Assembly (NCBI RefSeq): GCF_003971255.1 | Contig: NZ_CP034660.1 | Location: 124,001 to 188,000 of the forward strand | Reading direction: 5' to 3' | DNA from: Colwellia sp. Arc7-635 | Lineage (GTDB): Bacteria > Pseudomonadota > Gammaproteobacteria > Enterobacterales > Alteromonadaceae | DNA: 64,000 nt | Shown: positions 49,461-59,245 of the stretch, piece after piece | Layout: each line of letters begins with the position of its first letter | Numbering within the stretch: position 1 is the stretch's first letter | Translations under genes and position numbers: made by a program | The notes under the pieces: model-generated | Told to the model about the DNA's origin: nothing | Databases searched by the model: none | The model's input: only the letters and a program-made list of their open reading frames with translations

Positions 49461-49712
49461 TTATTGGAGGCTAAAAAACGTCATCACTTGTACTTTAAAC
49501 GCCAACTGACTTGCTTCAGACACTGATGCTCTACAAATACCCCACCAAGTATTAACAACTTCAAGGCTGAGAGAATTTATCGTTTTTGGGTGTTCATTCT
49601 CTATGGCAACTACAGTTTCTCTACTGATGCCTATTTTATTCGCTAGATCTTTTTGGGTAAAGCCAGCTTCTTTTCGTAAGTTTTTTAACTCTATGCCAGA
49701 AAAATGTGCCAT
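49461..49712 (-). CDS. XRE-family small DNA-binding protein
   Basis: 83 residues with one helix-turn-helix: LKNLRKEAGFTQKDLANKIGISRETVVAIEN. A longer, unconserved tail follows (TINSLSLEVVNTWWGICRASV). Usually such proteins regulate nearby genes or act as antitoxins. No toxin partner is seen adjacent. Confidence 0.8.
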   Translation of the reverse strand: MAHFSGIELKNLRKEAGFTQKDLANKIGISRETVVAIENEHPKTINSLSLEVVNTWWGICRASVSEASQLAFKVQVMTFFSLQ

Positions 49713-49946
49713 TTATGTGCGTCCCAAACTATTGTTAATGAATACTTGTTAGTGTTATTAACTTTCAGTTAAGTTTAAAACTTAACTGAAAGTATTATAA
49801 ATTAACATATTTCGTATGATTATTTAGTAATTAATCATTATAAATGTAAAAAAGTTGAATATCTAACACATTGGGTGAGCTTGTATTTACCCTTGTTAAC
49901 TGATGTTTTTAAATAAATACATGCCCCGTTAATATGGAATGACTGT

Positions 49947-50993
49947 GTGATTTTACTCTTTATTTATTTGGCTATTGCCATTGGCATTTCATTTTTATGC
50001 TCAATACTCGAGGCGGTTTTATTATCCGTAACGCCTAGCTTTGTCGAGCATTTAAAAATAAAACGGCCGAAATCTGGTGCAGTATTAGCAAAAGTAAAAG
50101 GTCGTTTAGAAGCATCTCTTTCTAGTATTCTCATTTTAAATACTTTCGCTCATACCATGGGCGCTGCTGGCGTTGGAGCTCAGGCTATCAGGATTTTTGG
50201 TGAAAAATGGGAAACCATTATTGCCGTGCTCTTAACCTTAATTATTCTATTTTTTTCAGAAATTATCCCTAAAACTTTAGGGGCAACTTTTTGGCGTACT
50301 TTAGCGATACCTTCTGCTTATGTTATTGTTTGGCTTATAAAAATCACCTACCCTTTAGTTTGGCTTTCAACGCGTTTAACCCGACTTTTTAAGCGTGGTA
50401 AAGCAAGTGGTATCACGCGGGAAGAAATTATTGCACTAGCATCGCTAGGACATGAAGGTGGTAGTTTACTGACTAAAGAAAATGAATATTTATCTAACCT
50501 ATTAAACTTACGTGAATTACGGACAGGTGAAATATTTACCCCTCGTACGGTTGTACACATGCTACATCAAGACACCACGGTAACGGCTGCGTTAGACCAT
50601 GAAAAAACTCGACAATTTAGTCGTATGCCAATATACGGTGAAACGGTTGATGATATTGAAGGTGTGGTGATAAAGAATGATTTGTACGAAGCTGAGCGTA
50701 ATGGCCATGGTGACATGGCGATTATTAATTTTATGACACCACTGACTCGGGTATCTGAAAAACTCCCTATTCAGCAGCTATTAGATATGTTTATTAAAAG
50801 TTATATGCACATGTATTTAGTTGAAGACGAATATGGACAAACATCAGGTGTTGTCACCTTAGAAGATGCGATTGAAACTCTGCTCGGTTGTGAAATTGTT
50901 GATGAAAGTGATGAAGTGACTGATATGCAAACATTAGCGCGCGATAAATATAGAGAACGCTTGAGAGAGCTAAAGCAGCAAAGTGATGAGTAA
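49947..50993 (+). CDS. CNNM/CorC-family membrane protein with CBS domains
   Basis: 348 residues starting at GTG 49947. DUF21 (CNNM) membrane domain with four helices at residues 1-165, including LIILFFSEIIPKTLGA, then a CBS pair (RTGEIFTPRTVVHMLHQDTTV; PLTRVSEKLPIQQLLDMFIKSYMHMYLVEDEYGQTSGVVTLEDAIETLLG). No CorC/HlyC tail domain follows. Probable magnesium or other divalent cation transport. Copy B of the 266-bp element begins 20 bases after its stop. Confidence 0.9.
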   Translation: MILLFIYLAIAIGISFLCSILEAVLLSVTPSFVEHLKIKRPKSGAVLAKVKGRLEASLSSILILNTFAHTMGAAGVGAQAIRIFGEKWETIIAVLLTLIILFFSEIIPKTLGATFWRTLAIPSAYVIVWLIKITYPLVWLSTRLTRLFKRGKASGITREEIIALASLGHEGGSLLTKENEYLSNLLNLRELRTGEIFTPRTVVHMLHQDTTVTAALDHEKTRQFSRMPIYGETVDDIEGVVIKNDLYEAERNGHGDMAIINFMTPLTRVSEKLPIQQLLDMFIKSYMHMYLVEDEYGQTSGVVTLEDAIETLLGCEIVDESDEVTDMQTLARDKYRERLRELKQQSDE

Positions 50994-51013
50994 AAAATTA
51001 ACCAGAGAGTGTG

Positions 51014-51279
51014 TATACCCAAACCACTTGAAGATGCCGTTTCAGAGCTAAGCTAGTAAATCAGGTCAAGGCGCAGCACGAAGACAATGGTTATTCCCTT
51101 ATCAAGTGCTGCAACGCCGAGCTGGTTTTCTAGCTTAGTTCCCTTCGGGCAAGGCGATAAAGGGTCATCTCCGGCGTTATTGATTTCGACAATGGAACAA
51201 CCATTCTCTTCAATCAATGCCTTGGTGCTAACCCTTTCTCGACTTGCTGAATCCTGCATCTTCAAGTGGCTTGGGTATA
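51014..51279 (-). mobile_element. 266-bp inverted-repeat element (MITE-like), copy B
   Basis: Same length as copy A at 6632-6897 and inverted relative to it. Ends TATACCCAAACCACTTG (left) and CAAGTGGCTTGGGTATA (right). Seven base differences from copy A by my count. Flanks do not show a clear target duplication (left GTG, right TGC). Located between the CNNM gene and a lipoprotein gene, 20 bases after a stop codon. Confidence 0.8.
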
Positions 51280-51517
51280 TGCTAGCTCTGTCGATCTATA
51301 TTTAATAGACATTATTGCTATCAGGTTAATGAGGTTATCTACTTTTTTATGATAAAAATTAATAGGTAATCTAATCTGCTTGGTATTAATGCTTTTGCAA
51401 TCAAGTGAACCAAAAGGCAGCGAGCAACGTAATAACGTTAGTTGTTCGACTTTGCCAGTACCTTGAACTGTATTCGGAGCGGGCTTAGACACATTGATAT
51501 TTTAACGAGACATTCAA

Positions 51518-52045
51518 ATGAAATTATTTACTTTAGTTTTTACACTATTGCTGGTTACTGGCTGTAGTACGGTATATCCCAATAAAGATATTACTGGCCA
51601 AACATTCCCGACGATAACGGGGCAATCATTAGAGAAAAAAATACTGACCATTCCGAACGACTTTGATGAAGAGGTAACCTTATTATTGATTGGCTATGTG
51701 CAAAATTCACAGTTTGATATTGACCGCTGGTTAATTGCTTTAGACATGACACAAACGCAAGTGAGTGTTTATGAAATACCGACAATTCAAGGGTTATTCC
51801 CTAAAATGTTCAGTACCTTTATTGATAATGGTATGCGCAAGGGTATTCCAAAACCACTTTGGAAAGGTGTTGTTACGGTGTATAGCGATGGCGAGCAAGT
51901 ACAAGAATTTACCGGCAATGAAAATTCGTCAAATGCTCGTGTAGTCTTGTTAAATAAAGCAGGTGAGATTTTATATTTCTATGATCAAGGCTTTGCTGTC
52001 GACGCTTTAAATAATTTAAAAGCGAGCTTAGCAACTCAGGGATAG
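51518..52045 (+). CDS. Lipoprotein with thioredoxin-like C-terminal half
   Basis: 175 residues: signal MKLFTLVFTLLLVTGC with lipobox VTGC. DITGQTFPTITGQSL and the end NARVVLLNKAGEILYFYDQGFAVDALNNL look like a thioredoxin-type fold, as in Atp10-like proteins, but no CxxC pair is present, so it is not a redox enzyme. Uncharacterised. A TGAAT repeat begins 11 bases after the stop. Confidence 0.7.
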   Translation: MKLFTLVFTLLLVTGCSTVYPNKDITGQTFPTITGQSLEKKILTIPNDFDEEVTLLLIGYVQNSQFDIDRWLIALDMTQTQVSVYEIPTIQGLFPKMFSTFIDNGMRKGIPKPLWKGVVTVYSDGEQVQEFTGNENSSNARVVLLNKAGEILYFYDQGFAVDALNNLKASLATQG

Positions 52046-52055
52046 TACTTTTTGC

Positions 52056-52105
52056 TGAATTGAATTGAATTGAATTGAATTGAATTGAATTGAGCTGAAT
52101 TGAAA
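52056..52105. repeat. TGAAT pentanucleotide tandem repeat
   Basis: Seven exact TGAAT units (52056-52090), then TGAGC, TGAAT and TGAAA. A five-base unit in a non-coding position just after a lipoprotein gene. Slippage would change only the length of the 3' region. The rest of the gap to 52360 holds nothing I recognise. Confidence 0.9.
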
Positions 52106-52360
52106 TAGGCGCAGCTAAATTAGGCCTTATTTTTTATTGTTCTGGCCGTCGTCATGTTTGATGTCAGTAGTGCTCGGTTCTAGACGTCATACAAGTATTC
52201 AAGGCGAAATGATTTTCTGAGTAGTTGTGTGTTCAGTAAAACTTATTCAGTAACATTTTTTTATTAAAGCATTAAACTTATCAGCACAGCATTGGAATTG
52301 AATTCAGCCCAAGCGAATAAAAGATTAATTCGCTTGGGCGGAGAGCTATTTTTCAACTAA

Positions 52361-53509
52361 TTATTTAACAGCAGCTTCTAAAATTTCACGACTTTGCGTT
52401 AAGGTGATCGCTTTATTTTCACCTAGTTTTGTCATTTTATGCGCTTCTAATTGTGCAATAATTTTATCAATGGCAGCGGCTTTATCGTCACCATGTTCAG
52501 TTAATTGTGTTGCCACACTTAAGCTATGATAAAAAGCTTCTATCGCGTCTATCGTGCGCTCTGCTAAATTATCGCCTTCAGTTAAGGCAAAAACGTTACG
52601 ACCCATCTGCTCTAACTTGTCTTTTTTCACCGCTAATTGATTACGGAATAATGACGGTTGCACAATTGCTAATGAACGAGCATGGTCAACACCATAAAGC
52701 GCCGTTAACTCATGGCCAATCATGTGAGTAGCCCAGTCATGTGGTACGCCAGCACCAATCAAACCGTTAAGTGCCTGATTTGCTGTCCACATTAAGTTTT
52801 CGCGCCATTGTAACGTTTCATATTGGTCGTATTGTTTGGCTAATGTCAGCAAGTTTTTAAGTAACGCTTCTGCGTAACCGTCTTGTACCATTGCGCCGGT
52901 TGGCATTGTTAAATATTGCTCGCAGGTGTGTACCCAAGCATCAACTAAACCATTAATTAACTGACGTTCTGGCAATGTTTTCATGGCATCGGCGTCAAGT
53001 ACAGCAAACTTAGGTTGTACTGCTGGCGAGGAGAACGGTAATTTATCTTGTGTTGATGCGCGAGTAATAACCGAACCGGAATTAGACTCTGAGCCTGTGG
53101 CAGGTAACGTCAAAATAGCGCCAATTGGAATCGCTTTAGTGATAGTGTATTTGCCTAATAAAATATCCCAACCAGCACCGTCATAGCATGCTGCTGCGGC
53201 AACATACTTAGCACCGTCGATAACTGAACCACCACCAACAGCGAGGATAAAGTCAACTTTTTCAGCTTTAGCGATAACAACTGCTTTATCTAAATTTTCC
53301 ATCGTAGGATTAGGCTCGACACCTGAAAATTCAATCCATGTATGATCGCTTAATGCACTTTCTACTTGTTGGTAAACACCATTTTTCTTGATTGAACCGC
53401 CACCGTAGATAACCAATACTTTGCTAGTGCTTGGAATAGCATCACTAATACTAGCAATTTTACCTTGGCCAAAATGGATTTGAGTTGTGTTAACGTATGA
53501 AAATTCCAT
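52361..53509 (-). CDS. yqhD: Iron-containing alcohol dehydrogenase (YqhD-like aldehyde reductase)
   Basis: 382 residues, NADPH-dependent group III alcohol dehydrogenase. Metal ligands: Asp and His in NGLVDAWVH, and His in VPHDWATHMIGH and GVDHARSLA. The nucleotide site includes GGGSVIDGAKY. YqhD reduces short toxic aldehydes, including those from lipid peroxidation. Divergent from an AraC regulator of YqhC type at 53685, an arrangement like E. coli yqhC-yqhD. Confidence 0.93.
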   Translation of the reverse strand: MEFSYVNTTQIHFGQGKIASISDAIPSTSKVLVIYGGGSIKKNGVYQQVESALSDHTWIEFSGVEPNPTMENLDKAVVIAKAEKVDFILAVGGGSVIDGAKYVAAAACYDGAGWDILLGKYTITKAIPIGAILTLPATGSESNSGSVITRASTQDKLPFSSPAVQPKFAVLDADAMKTLPERQLINGLVDAWVHTCEQYLTMPTGAMVQDGYAEALLKNLLTLAKQYDQYETLQWRENLMWTANQALNGLIGAGVPHDWATHMIGHELTALYGVDHARSLAIVQPSLFRNQLAVKKDKLEQMGRNVFALTEGDNLAERTIDAIEAFYHSLSVATQLTEHGDDKAAAIDKIIAQLEAHKMTKLGENKAITLTQSREILEAAVK

Positions 53510-53684
53510 GAGTCACCTTAATTTAGTCTGTATCTAATAAAATATGTATCGAATAAAAAGCATAGCGATTTCGATGTATTGCATAATACTGTAATAACTA
53601 TTGCTTAAATAGGCGTATTTGTCGATAATCATTGCCTATTCCTGTCAAAGTTACAGGGCGTTATTTTTAACCGTTGAGTGCTTT

Positions 53685-54575
53685 ATGAAAACAATAGCAA
53701 AAATTATGCAGTCGTACGTTGATATCAAAGCACTTAATGACTTAAATGGTCCTTATCAAACGGCAACACCAGGGGTAAAGTTTTATCGAGCTAGTTCAAG
53801 TAGTGAGCGAGAGCCTCTACTTTATCAGTCGGGTATTATTGTGATGGGACAGGGACGTAAAAATATTTATATTGCCGATAACTGTGTGCAATATGGCCCT
53901 GGTGATTATCTCGCGCTAGGAGTGCCGATGCCGTTAGAGTGTGAGGCATTTTCTGATAACGGTCTGCCTATTTTGGGCTTAATTATTGATGTTGAGCCCC
54001 ACACCTTGCATAAACTTGTCAGCCAAATAGATGAACAAGACAAAGTGCATAAAATGGTATCACACAGTGATAAATTATGTTTTGGTGTTAAATCAAGTAG
54101 CTTAAACGAGCAGTTTAATAATGCCATTATTCGCTTAATTAATGTTTTACATAATGATGTTGAAGCAAAAATTCTTGGTCCAGCGATTGTTGAGGAAATA
54201 GTTTATCGAGCATTGGTAGGGGCTGATGGGCATATACTATTCGATTTAGCTCGTCATGACGGTCATTACGCAAGAATCGCTCGGGTGCTTGATACCTTAC
54301 ACAAAGAATATGCTGATGTTATCTCGATAGAACATTTAGCTGAACAAGCACACATGAGTGTGTCAGGTTTTCATCGCGCGTTTCGCCAAGTCACCAGTGA
54401 AACTCCACTGCAATATCTCAAAAAAATACGCTTGAACAAAGCTAAGGAACTTATTGTTGCCGATGGTAAACAAGCAACAGAAGCCGCAATGTTAGTCGGC
54501 TATGCTAGCCCTTCACAATTTAGCCGAGAATTTAAACGTCACTTTAACGCCACACCTAAAACGATCGCTATTTGA
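53685..54575 (+). CDS. yqhC: AraC-family regulator, YqhC-like
   Basis: 296 residues from ATG 53685. An in-frame start at 53619 would add 22 residues. The N-terminal cupin domain (GIIVMGQGRKNIYIADNCVQYGPGDYLALGVPMPLECEA) is the AraC_N type of YqhC. Two helix-turn-helix units follow (ISIEHLAEQAHMSVSGFHRAFRQVT; ATEAAMLVGYASPSQFSREFKRHF). Divergent from yqhD, so aldehyde-induced activation is likely. Confidence 0.88.
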   Translation: MKTIAKIMQSYVDIKALNDLNGPYQTATPGVKFYRASSSSEREPLLYQSGIIVMGQGRKNIYIADNCVQYGPGDYLALGVPMPLECEAFSDNGLPILGLIIDVEPHTLHKLVSQIDEQDKVHKMVSHSDKLCFGVKSSSLNEQFNNAIIRLINVLHNDVEAKILGPAIVEEIVYRALVGADGHILFDLARHDGHYARIARVLDTLHKEYADVISIEHLAEQAHMSVSGFHRAFRQVTSETPLQYLKKIRLNKAKELIVADGKQATEAAMLVGYASPSQFSREFKRHFNATPKTIAI

Positions 54576-54595
54576 TTGCTAATCGTTTGGCGATA

Positions 54596-55096
54596 TTAAC
54601 GGTTAATAAGCACAATGCCACTATTAGAATCATAATCAACCGTTAAGTTAGGCTGCTTATTATGTGTATAAGTACAGGTGCCATTACCATTATACGTGGC
54701 TCGTAAGTCACCAGTGTTATTGCTTTCGACTTGTGCATCTTGAGAATCAAGCACTGCGCGCCATACATCGATACAGTCATTACTGCTATTTAATGTCAGG
54801 CTAATACCGCGTGTATCTGCAGGGTAGCCCGCAGCATTTACACTTAAATCGCCACCAGCGTCGGCATCGGTAATTTCAATAAAATTTAACACTGCTTGGT
54901 TATTTCCTCTGATTAACCAAGCAATATGTACTTGATAAACGCCACTTTTAAATGCACCAGCAATACCAGAAAACACGGCTTCTTCGGCATCATCGGTTAA
55001 ATCAATAAATTTAGGTGCTGCTGTCGCGGCAAGAATACCTAAAATAACAATAACGACGACCAATTCGATTAAGGTAAAGCCTTTGTTTATATTCAT
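54596..55096 (-). CDS. Type IV pilin-like protein (MSHA type)
   Basis: 166 residues. Prepilin leader MNINKG followed by [24 protein letters not shown], the MSHA/type IV motif with Glu at position 5 of the mature chain. Two Cys ([12 protein letters not shown] and [10 protein letters not shown]) form the usual pilin disulfide. No other pilus gene is near, so it is an isolated pilin that may be assembled by an MSHA or type IV system elsewhere. Confidence 0.88.
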   Translation of the reverse strand: MNINKGFTLIELVVVIVILGILAATAAPKFIDLTDDAEEAVFSGIAGAFKSGVYQVHIAWLIRGNNQAVLNFIEITDADAGGDLSVNAAGYPADTRGISLTLNSSNDCIDVWRAVLDSQDAQVESNNTGDLRATYNGNGTCTYTHNKQPNLTVDYDSNSGIVLINR

Positions 55097-55411
55097 GCTT
55101 CGCTATAAATTATTCAATGCTAGCGCTAATTTATCATTGCATTGGGCGCTTGGCAAAAAAACACGACCGCTACAGCCGTTAACGTGCTAATAAAGCTTCT
55201 TTCCAGTAAATACATTATTGATTATTCAATCAACTCAATTGGCATTTTTCTATGGGGAAATTAGTGTTGGCGTTGCTGTATTTTGCCTTTATTGAGGTAG
55301 GTCAGGTTTTGTGACGAAATAGTGCTGATTTCCGACGGTTTACTTGCCCAACTTTGCAGCGAGATGGTAAAACTAGGTTATGAAGTAGCATGTTTAACTT
55401 AAGGTCTGGTT
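55097..55411. other. Intergenic region
   Basis: About 315 bases between the pilin gene (minus) and the broken gene (plus). No gene, RNA or repeat was recognised. Confidence 0.4.
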
Positions 55412-55884
55412 ATGAAAAAATTAGCAGTACTCAGTAATTTTTTACTTTTAACATCACTCCTAACATTGTTTGGGCAGTCAGCGGCGATGGCACAAGAACA
55501 AGTCGTTGAGCAAGCGAGCAGAAAAATTACCGTTAAGGTAAATATCCAGGAAGATTTAATCCCAGTGATGCAGAGCAATGGGTACTTTATGTTTATGCAT
55601 CTAAGCCGGGAGCTCGACTACCTTTAGCCAACTTTAAGGGAAAATTATCACAATTACCCAGTGAAATAGTGTTACATCAAAGCATGTATTTACTACCACA
55701 CTTGACACTTCAACAAGCTGAACATGTTGTTATTATTGCTAAAGCAACGAAAAGTAAAAATCCACATCAAAAAAGTTCGGCTGATATTATTGGCTATTCT
55801 AGTGCGGTGAGCTTTAGCAGCGGGCCAGCACAAAGCGTAAGTATGACTATCGATCAACATGATAAAACTGCGGTGCAGAAGTAA
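55412..55884 (+). pseudogene. CcmI/CycH-like beta-sandwich secreted protein, frameshifted
   Basis: Two frames that belong together. The first (55412-55627) has a signal (LTLFGQSAAMA) and KITVKVNIQEDLIPVM, then stops after a shift. The second (55669-55884) continues with LHQSMYLLPHLTLQQAEHVVIIAKATKSKNP. Restoring one G at the GGG of 55580-55582 gives NGVLYVYASKPGARLPLANFKG and then runs without a stop into the second frame, about 158 residues in all. The restored sequence resembles the C-terminal domain of CcmI/CycH (D.SM...P.L.L..A..VVI.A..SKSGN). Either a recent pseudogene or a homopolymer read error. Confidence 0.75.
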
Positions 55885-56076
55885 CTTAGTTGTTAATTCA
55901 TTTAATCGTTGAGTGTTTGCTGATTTTTTGCCATTTAGCGCGGATAAAAAAAAGCCAGCTTTCGCAGTAGGGTAAGGTTTATTATTGACGTAAAACTACG
56001 TGGTAGCCATGTTGAGAGTTATGTTGACAGCTACAAGCAGAACGCTCTAATCAGCTTTATCATGTTCGTTATAAGT

Positions 56077-56110
56077 CATTGGCAATAGAAGTGAGATGCT
56101 ATTGCCAATG
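56077..56110. repeat. Perfect 12-bp inverted repeat after the LptA-like gene
   Basis: CATTGGCAATAG and CTATTGCCAATG, 10 bases apart, 26 bases after the stop of the minus-strand gene at 56136. There is no T tract, so it is an atypical terminator or a protein site. Confidence 0.6.
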
Positions 56111-56135
56111 AGGATACTGGTGATTAGTTTAGCGG

Positions 56136-56477
56136 TTAGTAATAAGTGAAAGTCACTCGGTCCATTTTAGCAATTATCCCCTGCTGCGAAGGAATAAAAG
56201 TGACTCTTTGAGTTTTGGCTATCGCGTTACTGAGAATAATTTCTACGTCGCCTTCCATCACGGTTTTGCCTTTTTGAAAAGAAGCATGAGTAGATTTAGT
56301 TGATAAATTACCATCGCTAAAAGCAATTCTGACGTCACCGCTGTAAGTCCGAAGTTTACTGTCTGGCGAAATCTCTTGAGACTTAGCAGTGATTTCCATT
56401 TCATTTGCCGATATACAGCCTGAAAAAAGACCTGATAAGAGCAAAGTTGATATCGTTAACTGTTTAAATAATTTCAT
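56136..56477 (-). CDS. LptA-like (OstA) lipoprotein-type protein
   Basis: 113 residues, with a signal MKLFKQLTISTLLLSGLFSGC carrying a possible lipobox FSGC. SKLRTYSGDVRIAFSDGNLSTKSTHASFQKGKTVMEGDVEIIL repeats the beta-jellyroll strands of LptA. LptA is normally about 180 residues and lies between lptC and lptB, neither of which is here. This is more likely a shortened LptA-like paralogue than the main transport bridge. Confidence 0.65.
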   Translation of the reverse strand: MKLFKQLTISTLLLSGLFSGCISANEMEITAKSQEISPDSKLRTYSGDVRIAFSDGNLSTKSTHASFQKGKTVMEGDVEIILSNAIAKTQRVTFIPSQQGIIAKMDRVTFTYY

Positions 56478-56747
56478 CTTGATTCCCCATCTCGATTCAT
56501 TAAATACTGCTTAATATAACTTCATTGTTAATTGACACCATACTAAATTTTGACCTCATTGGTATAGCTAATTTGCAATAGTCATAATAGCTTCACAAAT
56601 GTTTTATTCGTCTAATTTTACTACTACTTGATAACTCAGGTTATTTGTTTTAATCATCGATTTTAGCCTTTTATTTACTTCATCCTTTTGTTTGCAGTTA
56701 TTACTTGTAGCATTCATTTATGACAATAGCGTTAAAGTGTTGCAAGG

Positions 56748-58382
56748 TCATTGCGCACTAAAGCCAATACGAAAGCCACCCCAATGTTTGCCATTAACAA
56801 TAATCGGCGCTGAAACATCATGCATGATTTCTCCAGTGTCACGTTTGTATGTTTGTAAGAGAAATTTATGATTGTGTTTACCACAGCGAATGCCAGTTGG
56901 ATCATCGAATATGCGCTTGGTACGATTGTTAATGGTGTCTAGCGCTATATCGCCAGTAAGCGGCTGTGAAAAACAGTGATTATGCGTTGGAAAGTAGCCA
57001 TTGATATCAACTGCGCCAGCATAAATAATTTCAGGATGATTTTTCAAAAGAGGCTCTTGAATCGCCGGTAAGTACTTATCGGTAAAACTATCAAAACTAC
57101 TGTGATATTTTTTCGGATTAGTGTCTGCAATAGCATGGTATTTAAAGTCAAAAAGCGCTTGTAAGCTGATCTTATTAAGCGCAATTTGCTCACTGAACAT
57201 AAGCGCGACTTGCTGTGCGGCGAGTTGTGCTTGTTGGCTAATTTTCTCCACAATAGAGCCGGTGTTGAATTCAGCAAGGTCAACAAATATCGATTCTGTG
57301 TTTTCACATAATTCTTCGGCTTTCCCCGAAACGATGTGAGTCTCCTTACTTTTTTCGAGGAGAAAATCATGTAAGTGCTTAATCGCGATAGATATTTCAC
57401 CGCTGGTCAGTTCCTGCTCTTGTAGGGCATCACTTATATGGTTGCTGGCATTAGACGATTCTGTCATTTGTTGATTGATGTCGTGCCATGAAGTCGCGAG
57501 TGTACTCATATTATTAACAATGGCATGACTTTGCTCAACAACTTGCGTCATTACTTGTGTCGTTTGTGATGTTTCATCGTTAATTTGGTTGAGCATGGTA
57601 CCAATTTGCTCGGTTGCTTCAGCCGTTTTTGATGCTAATGCTCTTACTTCATCGGCAACAACAGCAAAACCTCTGCCTTGTTCGCCTGCTCTAGCTGCTT
57701 CAATAGCGGCATTAAGTGCTAATAAGTTTGTTTGTCCTGATATGCCATCAATAACATTGGTAATATTCTGAATTTCAGCGGCTTTCTGAGCCAGAGATTT
57801 AATTTTTTCAGCAGCATCGATAACATCGCTGTTTAACTGAACGATAACCTCAACATTGTCATTTAACTGCTGTGAACCCGTTGACGTTGATGTCATGGCT
57901 TGACTTGATTGTTGAGAGGCAATGGTCGCGTTTTCGTTCATGACTTGAATACTGATATTCATTTGCTCTGCGGCACTTGCTAATCGGTCAACATCTTCAC
58001 TTGATAGCGCAATAGCACTGCTAAGTTTATCAAGAAAAAAACTGACTTCAGCAGAGTTAATCGCGAGTTTACTAGTTTTATCATCGATGTTACGGCCAGC
58101 AGTCGATGATCTTTTGGTCTGACGGGTCAATATATCTTGTATTGATTCGCCTTGTGAACTATCGATTTTTAAACTTTCGAGTAATAATTTTTGCTGATTT
58201 TTTTGGTCTTTTTTGATAGCAAAATTGCTGCTGAAGGCAAAAATAATAAAACTAATGACAAATATGGCCGACATTTGCCAGATGATATTGTTTGTTAGCT
58301 GCATTAAAGCCACTAATAGCAAGGTGATTAATAGCGCCGAAATCAAGGCTAGAGCAATTGAAATATAACGTGTTGTAAACAT
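56748..58382 (-). CDS. Methyl-accepting chemotaxis protein with C-terminal cytoplasmic sensor domain
   Basis: 544 residues. Two N-terminal membrane helices with almost no periplasmic loop (residues 9-52). The signalling hairpin includes [53 protein letters not shown]-type sequence (the conserved MCP tip). The sensor is the C-terminal part, residues 420-544, a Cache-like domain with [39 protein letters not shown] and HWGGFRIGF. Two HNH pairs and two Cys (HNHC; CGKHNH) suggest metal or redox binding, unproven. The input must be intracellular. Confidence 0.88.
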   Translation of the reverse strand: MFTTRYISIALALISALLITLLLVALMQLTNNIIWQMSAIFVISFIIFAFSSNFAIKKDQKNQQKLLLESLKIDSSQGESIQDILTRQTKRSSTAGRNIDDKTSKLAINSAEVSFFLDKLSSAIALSSEDVDRLASAAEQMNISIQVMNENATIASQQSSQAMTSTSTGSQQLNDNVEVIVQLNSDVIDAAEKIKSLAQKAAEIQNITNVIDGISGQTNLLALNAAIEAARAGEQGRGFAVVADEVRALASKTAEATEQIGTMLNQINDETSQTTQVMTQVVEQSHAIVNNMSTLATSWHDINQQMTESSNASNHISDALQEQELTSGEISIAIKHLHDFLLEKSKETHIVSGKAEELCENTESIFVDLAEFNTGSIVEKISQQAQLAAQQVALMFSEQIALNKISLQALFDFKYHAIADTNPKKYHSSFDSFTDKYLPAIQEPLLKNHPEIIYAGAVDINGYFPTHNHCFSQPLTGDIALDTINNRTKRIFDDPTGIRCGKHNHKFLLQTYKRDTGEIMHDVSAPIIVNGKHWGGFRIGFSAQ

Positions 58383-58561
58383 GACTTATCACCGTATGAG
58401 TATTTTAATAGGTGTATTGTTCTGATTATAACGTAGTCAAGATTGCGCTAATTGGCAATCCTACTTTAGTACTGAACAGTATAGTCGCTTGTATGTGAGG
58501 ATAGATTTTATTTTTAATATTAAGATCTTAAATGATCATTTGCATGAGGGATTAGGCTCAA

Positions 58562-59209
58562 TTAACGATTAAATTTTCCTTGTTTTAGATAGCAAATAAC
58601 CTGTTCAATTACGATATCATTTCGCATCATAAAGACATGGGTAGTCGGTATTTCAATATGATCATTCATACCTTCAATTTTGGTGTTTTCTACCGATACT
58701 TTACCGTCATCGGTATCAGGAATAAGTGATGATAATAGTAAGTTAATACTTTGGGTGCCAGCAATAATACCGACATCAAAATTAGCTTTACCCAGCTGAT
58801 TTGGTACGCTCAATTCGCTCGTACCTAATTGCATACCTGCATCACCATTCACCAAATGAAACCCGGGTAAGTGACCCAGTTTATCAACAATTTCAGTACC
58901 TTTGTTGGGAGGACCCAGCATGACAACCTTATTGAGATTTTTAATGCTGTGGTTACTCAGAAACTGTCGCACCAAAATACCGCCCATTGAATGAGTGACA
59001 AAGCTGACCGGCATATCTTTGCATTGCGCCAATGCCTCAGAAATGGTTTCTTCGGCGAGTTGTTTAATTGGGTGGGCACGCGAAGGATAGTCAATATTTA
59101 GCACTTTATAACCTTGTTCGGTTAAACGCTGCGCCATTTTGTCCATTGAATGTGCAGAGCGTGCTAAGCCATGCAATAAAATCACACATTCTGTTAGTGG
59201 GGTTGTCAT
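58562..59209 (-). CDS. Alpha/beta hydrolase, lipase/PGAP1-like
   Basis: 215 residues. ILLHGLARSAHSMDKMAQRL is the oxyanion region, and the nucleophile elbow is THSMGG. A catalytic Asp and His should be in the last third (NDHIEIPTTHVFMM gives the His). No signal, so it is cytoplasmic. Probable lipase or esterase on small esters. It lies 36 bases after the phospholipase D-family gene and on the same strand, so they may be a pair. Confidence 0.85.
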   Translation of the reverse strand: MTTPLTECVILLHGLARSAHSMDKMAQRLTEQGYKVLNIDYPSRAHPIKQLAEETISEALAQCKDMPVSFVTHSMGGILVRQFLSNHSIKNLNKVVMLGPPNKGTEIVDKLGHLPGFHLVNGDAGMQLGTSELSVPNQLGKANFDVGIIAGTQSINLLLSSLIPDTDDGKVSVENTKIEGMNDHIEIPTTHVFMMRNDIVIEQVICYLKQGKFNR

Positions 59210-59245
59210 ATTCTTTACCTTTACCTTTACTTGCTTGGCAACAGT

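Noticed and set aside
52056-52105. CRISPR array
   Set aside because: Five-base units without spacers form a microsatellite.
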